From positions 1,426,001 to 1,490,000 of the forward strand of contig JAMWET010001661.1 in NCBI GenBank assembly GCA_024036415.1: a DNA stretch of 64,000 nucleotides. The letters are read 5' to 3'. The notes under the pieces were generated by a model. That model ran no database searches and was not told the origin of the DNA. It was given only the letters and a program-made list of their open reading frames with translations. Every line of letters starts with the position of its first letter. The stretch's first letter is position 1. Positions 58,500 through 64,000 of the stretch are shown here, in pieces. The position numbers and the translations under genes are program-made. Source of the stretch: Prochilodus magdalenae (Eukaryota; Chordata; Actinopteri; Characiformes; Prochilodontidae).

Positions 58500-59944
58500 C
58501 TTTAAACTGAATTCGCATTAAGTTCATATTAAGACTTATTCTAGGACATGCTTTAAAGACTTTGAATGCTTTTAAAGGTCTATATTATGAAAAACTAAAT
58601 GTTTGTCACTTCTTTAAAACAAGTTTAATGTAGTAAACACTGTTGTGATGTGTGGTTCACAAACCAGCCTATATAAAAGACTCAGAGAAGAAGAAACTGA
58701 ATAAGCCTGATTTCTGAGAACTAAAAATACACGTTTTTAACTGTTCATTTATTTTTACTCAATAAAATCATGGTAGTATTTAAACTTTGTAAAGTGTTTT
58801 CCCACTTGTCCAGCTCATTATCCATCAACAATTCATATCTATTAATCAGTGGCATTCCATACATCAGTTTTCTGCACGTAGGTTAAAAAATTTTAGGCTT
58901 TTGGATATCAACACTCAAGTAGTGAAGTGCAGCGCTGTTTCATGTCATTTCGCCATGCAGGAGGTCCTGCACACAGGGAGCTGTTCCCATGCAGGAAAGT
59001 GAACCCCAGGCCAATGATTTCAAGAGGACCAAAGATCAGTTTTCTGGACCACTTCCAAGTTTGAAAACAGCTTTCACATTTGACCAAATGTACCGAGTCA
59101 TAGGTCCAGAAAAAAAACTTTGAAGTGTAAATGAAAAAGTGTTACAGTCCAACTTTTCTTCTACTGTTAAGGTCTAGATAGGGGAAAATAGGTTAAATTC
59201 TTGAAACACTGTGTACACAATTAGCCAATCCGGAATTGTTTGGTAGCTAGACAAATATAGCCAAGCAGGGACTTTTGGTTAGCTCTAACATGTTAGAAAA
59301 CTAGCAATACAATCACAGTCACACAAAAGCCAACAAATCATGCTTTGATTTCCTATAGGTACAACTTTTATTAGAAATAAAATTTAACTCTGGGTTTTTT
59401 TTTATGGAACTTTATGGAACTAGATATTTCAGCGACTGAGCATGAGCAGCAGCCTAACCAGTGGGGTAACTAAAAAGTGCTATGTAAGAGTTTCAGCTGT
59501 TTTCGCTACGTAAACCCACACAAAAGTCAGACGCAGAAATGTGGTTAATGAGCCTCTTAAACAAACTGATACGGTGAATAGGTCCAACAATGAGTCACGA
59601 TAGCTGTTGCATTTGTGAGTTTGGAAGTGTTTGAATGCATTGCTGCAGAATGAGCACATGTAGTGAGTTTGGTGTGGATCGAGTGAAGCCACAGTAGTCA
59701 GCATTACCTGTGCTGCATCAGTATTCATGAGCACTGTCCATTCGCCAGCACACCTCGGCCCAGATTACAGCACACACAGAATTTACTCTCACTAAGCCAT
59801 TGGTTTCCTGACGGGAACTCGCCTCCTGCCGGTTTACTGCTGTGCTCAGCACACTCATGACCAACTACAGTCTGTAAAATAAAGGATCCTAAATGGATCT
59901 TTGCCTGGCTATACAGTTTTAGGACCTTTAAAGAGGCAGTAAAC
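58500..59944. other. Single-copy AT-rich sequence
   Basis: No feature is recognised apart from short direct duplications such as atggaactttatggaact near 59404. Confidence 0.4.
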
Positions 59945-60295
59945 CAATATCTCTGCATAATTAAACAGTTGAGACATTCAGAGTAGTTTGGTTTGAAATG
60001 CTCTATTGTAGAAAAACTTAACAGTTAGAATTGTTCACAGTGGTGGTGACAGGAACCAGACGTTCCTCTAAAAGCTTCCTCACAGAAAGTTATTACATGA
60101 AAATGGTTTGTATGTATACGCTGCCTGGTGTCTGAGACATTGTATTACAAAAGTTTTGAGAAGGTTTTAGCCTTAAAAACTTTCATGGTGGAGGGATACA
60201 TTGTAGGGCAAAATAGTCCCCAACATCTTGTCCAGCTTTTCTTCTTATGTAGGTTTACTGGTGGTTCTAGATAATTAATAAAAATTGCTTTGTCT
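59945..60295 (+). mobile_element. MITE family M3, copy 4
   Basis: In order: cattcagagtagtttggttt, ttgttcacagtggtggtgac, gtctgagacattgtattaca, gggcaaaatagtccc, taggtttactggtgg and aataaaaattgc. It is the most complete match to the ends of copy 1 and the middle of copy 2. Confidence 0.75.
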
Positions 60296-60489
60296 TGTTG
60301 TTCACAAAGTTTCTATCTCCAAAACTGTAAAGAAACCTACAATGAACTGAATTCCACAATAACTTTGGAATATTGGCTTTTATTGAAAATAAATCCAAAA
60401 AATGTTTTTTATACTTACACAACCAAGGGTTCTTAATGCTAGTACCTGTTTTAAACAAGTGGTTCTTTAAATTATAATCCCATCTTAGT

Positions 60490-61985
60490 ACCTACAGTCA
60501 TGCTTGAAAGTTAAACCCTTCAAAATGTCTTTTATTTCTGCATAGCTTTGACCTAAAACGTCATCTTCATTAAGTGAGATAGAAAATGAGAACCAACCTA
60601 AACAAATGAGACATTGGATCAGTATTACACTTGATCAGTTAATCACCAATATATAACATATGTGTACAATATCTGTGGCAAAAGTATGTAAACCTTCAGG
60701 GTTAGCTTTTAATTTAAAGGTGAAAGTAGAGGTGTCAGTTCAGAGTGTGTTCAGTTAATTGGATGACAATCAGGTGTGACTGGGCACCCTGTTTAAGAAC
60801 AGGGATTTATCATAGTCTGATCTTCACAACTCTAGTTTGTGTAAGTGTTTTATGGCATAAACAAAGGATTTCTAAAGACCTCAGAGGAGTTGTTGATGCT
60901 CTTTAGGCTGGAAAATGCTCTAAAACCATCTCTAAAGAACTTCACCATCCACGGTCAGACAGACTGTGTTTAAATGAGGGAAATTCAATACCATTATTAC
61001 CTTACCTAAGAGTGGTCAACCAACAAAAACCACGCCAAGAGCAAGATGTGTAATAGTCCACAAGGTCACAAAGAAATCCAGGGTAACATCTAAACATCTA
61101 AAAGCAAATAAAGGCCTTTTTCACATTGGCTAACATACAACGATGGTGCCTGTCAGTGTTGCAATGAGAAAGCTGCTGCTCCCCAAAAGTAATATTGCTG
61201 CAGATCTGCAGTTTGGTAAAGATCACATAGACAAGCCAGAAAGCTATTGGAACAATGGTTTGTGGATGGACAAGACCAAAATAGATCAAAGCTTTATATG
61301 CATATATAATATTTATAATATATGTTTATTTTTGGACAAAGAAAGATTCCAGCATAAAGGCCTTATCTTATCTGAGGATCATGGTTTGGGACTATTTTGC
61401 TGCCAGGGCGACTTGCCATGATTGAAGGAACAAAAAATTCTGAATTATACCAGCAAATTCTGAAGGAAAATGTCAGGATATCTGTTCTTGAGTTAAGTCT
61501 CAAGAGACAATGGGTAATGCAGCAAGACAATGACCCAAAGCACACAAGTTGCTCTTCCAAAGAAATGGCTGAAGAAGAATACAGTTCATGTTTTGGAATG
61601 GCCATGTCAAAGTCCTGATGTATTTGAACAGAGATGTTGTGGAAGGAGCTGAAGCAAGTAGTTCATGGGAGGAAACCACCAGCATAAGAGTTGAAGCTGT
61701 TTTGTAACAGCTGATGTGCCAGTGTGCAGAACTAATTATCAGTTACCAAATACATTTAGTCAGAGTGATTGCTGCACAAGGAGGTCACACCAGAAACTAA
61801 AAGCAAAGGTTCACATTATTTTGCCACTCACAAATATGTAATATTAGATCATTTAACTGACCAAGTCTAATATTATTATCTAGTTTGTTTAAATTGTTTG
61901 CCTTCTTCTAATTCATTACTTTGTACTTGTAGGTCTTTATTTAGGTCATTACTTATAGGTCTTATGTGAAAATTTGACGAAGTTT
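60490..61985 (+). pseudogene. Tc1-like transposon relic (family C), nearly full length
   Basis: It begins tacagtcatgcttgaaagtt, a typical element end. A leader with gatgacaatcaggtgtgact follows, then a transposase reading frame near 60857 (atggcataaac) broken early by stops. The core shows GQFGK/DHIDKPE-type coding near 61220 and QQDNDPKHT (second aspartate) in a 73-codon frame at 61397-61618. The SPDxNPIE block is reduced to SPDV, so the catalytic glutamate cannot be placed. The 3' end is a diverged inverted copy of the start. It is about 1.5 kb, near the usual 1.3-1.7 kb for Tc1 elements, but dead. Confidence 0.85.
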
Positions 61986-62059
61986 TAGATCACATTTATT
62001 AGACATACACACCTTATTTCCACATGGGTTTGTGTACCAAAACAAAGACATAACGTATA

Positions 62060-62220
62060 CATATATATAAGTATGTATGTACTGGGAAAACTGAAAAAAA
62101 AAAAACAGAGTAAGTGTATATATTCACTGAGAAATCTGAAAGAAATCAGAGTAAGTGTATATATACACTGAGAAATCTCAAAGAAATCAGAGTAAGTGTA
62201 TACATGCACTGAGAAAAATG
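62060..62220. repeat. 41-bp tandem repeat, ~3.5 copies
   Basis: cagagtaagtgtatatat recurs at 62106, 62147 and 62188, exactly 41 bp apart. Each unit contains the palindromic gtgtatatatacac or a variant. Confidence 0.9.
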
Positions 62221-63012
62221 AAGCTAAACCCAGCTCATTTTATTAAATTTCATAATCAGATATCTGATTCTGCATATTCTGATTACATACTTCAATAATC
62301 AGATAACTGCAGAAATCCTTTTACGGTCAGATTATTAAGTGCACGTAAATACACTGATTGTACTGTTCATTGTGACATCACAAAAAACAAATTCCGTTTA
62401 CAAATATGGATTGTATGGGCTGAGGAGTGATTGTTTTAAATTACACAAGTAAATAAGCATATTAAAAATATGCTTTAAACAAGTAGAGACATCCTTATTG
62501 CATTACAGCAGTCAAATTTCAGTCACTGTATGCTTCATTTAAGTTCTGTATGTTGTACTCATATGCTGACGACGCAGGAGTGTAGGGAGAAAGTTGCTCG
62601 TCTGCATCTCTGGAGTCGCTATTATCACTTAATGCTCTCTTAATTGTTTTCATTACGAGTCAACACATCGCCCTTTTAAAGAGTGGATTCACTTTGTGCG
62701 CTCTGTATTGATTTGCATAAATCTTCCTTTTTCATTCATAAGTCATTTACATATTTGACATGAATTGTTAAAAGGGCTCGTAGGAGCTATGCTAATACCC
62801 AAAGTTATTTGCATGTGTCTGTGTTGTGGTTGGGAGTGTGGCTGGGGTAGATGGGATGGGGGGGATATAGTTTAAATGAAAAGGGAGGTGAGAACATCAC
62901 TCCACATCAAAGAAAGTCCCGCGCTGATCTAAGGCAACTCTGCTTTTCATGCACGGCTCATCACCTGCTAGAACAGAACTTCTGTTGATGTTAAAGAAGA
63001 ACTCCACAGTTC
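62221..63012. other. Single-copy sequence, candidate conserved element at 62560-62820
   Basis: 62560-62820 is repeat-free and has two octamer sites ATTTGCAT (62711-62718 and 62807-62814) plus tcttaattgttttcattacg near 62640. The octamer is the POU/Oct factor site. A regulatory role is inference. Confidence 0.35.
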
Positions 63013-63098
<86 letters not shown>

Positions 63099-63165
63099 CT
63101 TCTATCTATCTGTCTGTCTAGCCATCCATCCATTCATCTATCTATCCATACATCTATCCATGTAT
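63013..63165. repeat. (TCTA)n microsatellite with impure end
   Basis: About 21 perfect TCTA units to 63098, then diverged TCTG/CCAT units. It is the opposite-strand type to the TAGA repeat at 2114. Confidence 0.95.
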
Positions 63166-63789
63166 TTATGTATTTATTTAAGGTGATAGCAATATTACTG
63201 AAGTATACAATATTATTGACATAGTAAGTTGTATATAAAATTATATGTAACATGTTTGTGATGTTGCAGTTTAGACTGTGTTAGTGATGCTATTGGAAAG
63301 TAAACATTACATTATTCTTTCTTCTTTTAGCAACTTCATGGAGATTTGGAAACACTAACAACCTAGCATCCATTTAACAACTGCCTGGAAGTGCTTAAAC
63401 TGTATAGTCTGTGTTTTCTCTATACACTTTTAATATAGTTTAATGTAGACATCTCGATCTCAACATTAATATACTCACTTCATTTATTCATTCACGGGAA
63501 CAGGTCACACTAATAAACTAAATTATTGTATTATTTAAATGTGCCAGATTTATCCAAATGGCAAATTCTCTTCAGCAAATTGTTTAAAATGAATAACAAT
63601 CAGATCAGTTGAAAACAATTAAGCCTCTGTGGGTCTTGAATATAACCAGGGTCATTTGAACAGCTTAGGATTTAAAGCTTCCCAGCAGAGAGAAAGAAGT
63701 GCTTTTTCTGAAATAACTGGAACATTGAGAGTAATACTAACTCCGCACACGCCTGATCCAGTTATTGTGAGATTTGGGTCAAGTGTGCA
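63166..63789. other. Single-copy sequence
   Basis: A weak 75-bp-type unit (caacctagcatcc) lies near 63359. Nothing else. Confidence 0.4.
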
Positions 63790-63975
63790 GTTGAATTGAG
63801 TACCTTCGGGGCAGATTCTTACCGAGCTCAGCTTCATCTGAGGAGAGATCTCTGCCTGTGGATTTTACAAGTTTGAAGGTATGACCCCTTGTCTCCATAA
63901 TGGACTTAAAAGTAGATCTCACTGTTGGTCCAAATCTCACCAGGGCTTTGGGTCTTTCTTCTGGTTTCAGGAGAA
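63790..63975 (-). other. Weak candidate exon or unknown repeat at the window edge
   Basis: On the minus strand a frame opens after a stop near 63978 and reads LKPEERPKALVRFGPTVRST and onward for about 60 codons. A donor-like ggtaagaa follows the frame position of SSDEAEL (about 63817-63823), and a possible acceptor cctgaaaccag lies near 63961. I do not recognise the protein, and composition alone does not separate it from chance. Confidence 0.2.
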
Positions 63976-64000
63976 TTTACACAAATTGATTCACTCCCAG

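Overview
The window looks like non-coding nuclear DNA of a teleost fish. The evidence is fragments of at least five Tc1-like transposon families, tRNA-derived SINEs whose 3' tail matches a local LINE, long-terminal-repeat MITEs typical of fish, and abundant GATA, GAAA, GA and AT microsatellites. An otophysan (catfish/characin-like) host is a guess from the repeat types. No host exon, rRNA or tRNA gene was found. Every open frame over about 60 codons lies in a transposon remnant, in a stop-free tandem repeat, or in unremarkable sequence with no recognisable domain. I read the window as a gene desert or a large intron.

Layout: 0-12.3 kb holds a broken palindromic MITE, a Tc1 fragment, GA-rich tracts, a near-identical 65-bp inverted repeat pair (6413-6477 and 8989-9053) around 2.5 kb with a Tc1 pseudogene, a composite MITE with long inverted arms, and a second Tc1 relic. 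12.3-25.5 kb holds a decayed CCAAT-rich minisatellite, a Tc1 relic cut off at a SINE, a MITE with terminal repeats, a 5'-truncated LINE and a 42-bp tandem array resembling a transposon end. 25.5-36.5 kb holds two more Tc1 relics, polypyrimidine tracts, a hAT-like MITE, a SINE beside the best-preserved Tc1 pseudogene, a degenerate composite minisatellite and a 32-bp-stem hairpin. 36.5-40.1 kb is a roughly 70-copy array of a 34-bp unit with an E-box in nearly every unit and several higher-order periods, with decayed edges. 40-50.2 kb holds more Tc1 relics and an unrelated 34-bp array interrupted by a LINE. 50.2-64 kb holds a 54-bp array, a MITE, three SINE copies, a nearly full-length Tc1 relic, a 41-bp repeat and a TCTA microsatellite.

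There are no cooperating host genes to describe. The structure is layered insertion: transposons, SINEs and LINEs have landed in one another and in tandem arrays. Between them are single-copy stretches, several with homeodomain- or POU-like motifs, that could be conserved non-coding elements; only alignment to other fish could show this. The signals most worth checking are the hairpin at 35406-35491, the 34-bp array and its higher-order structure, the 65-bp inverted repeat, the LINE-split array at 48.5-50.2 kb, and the 42-bp array.
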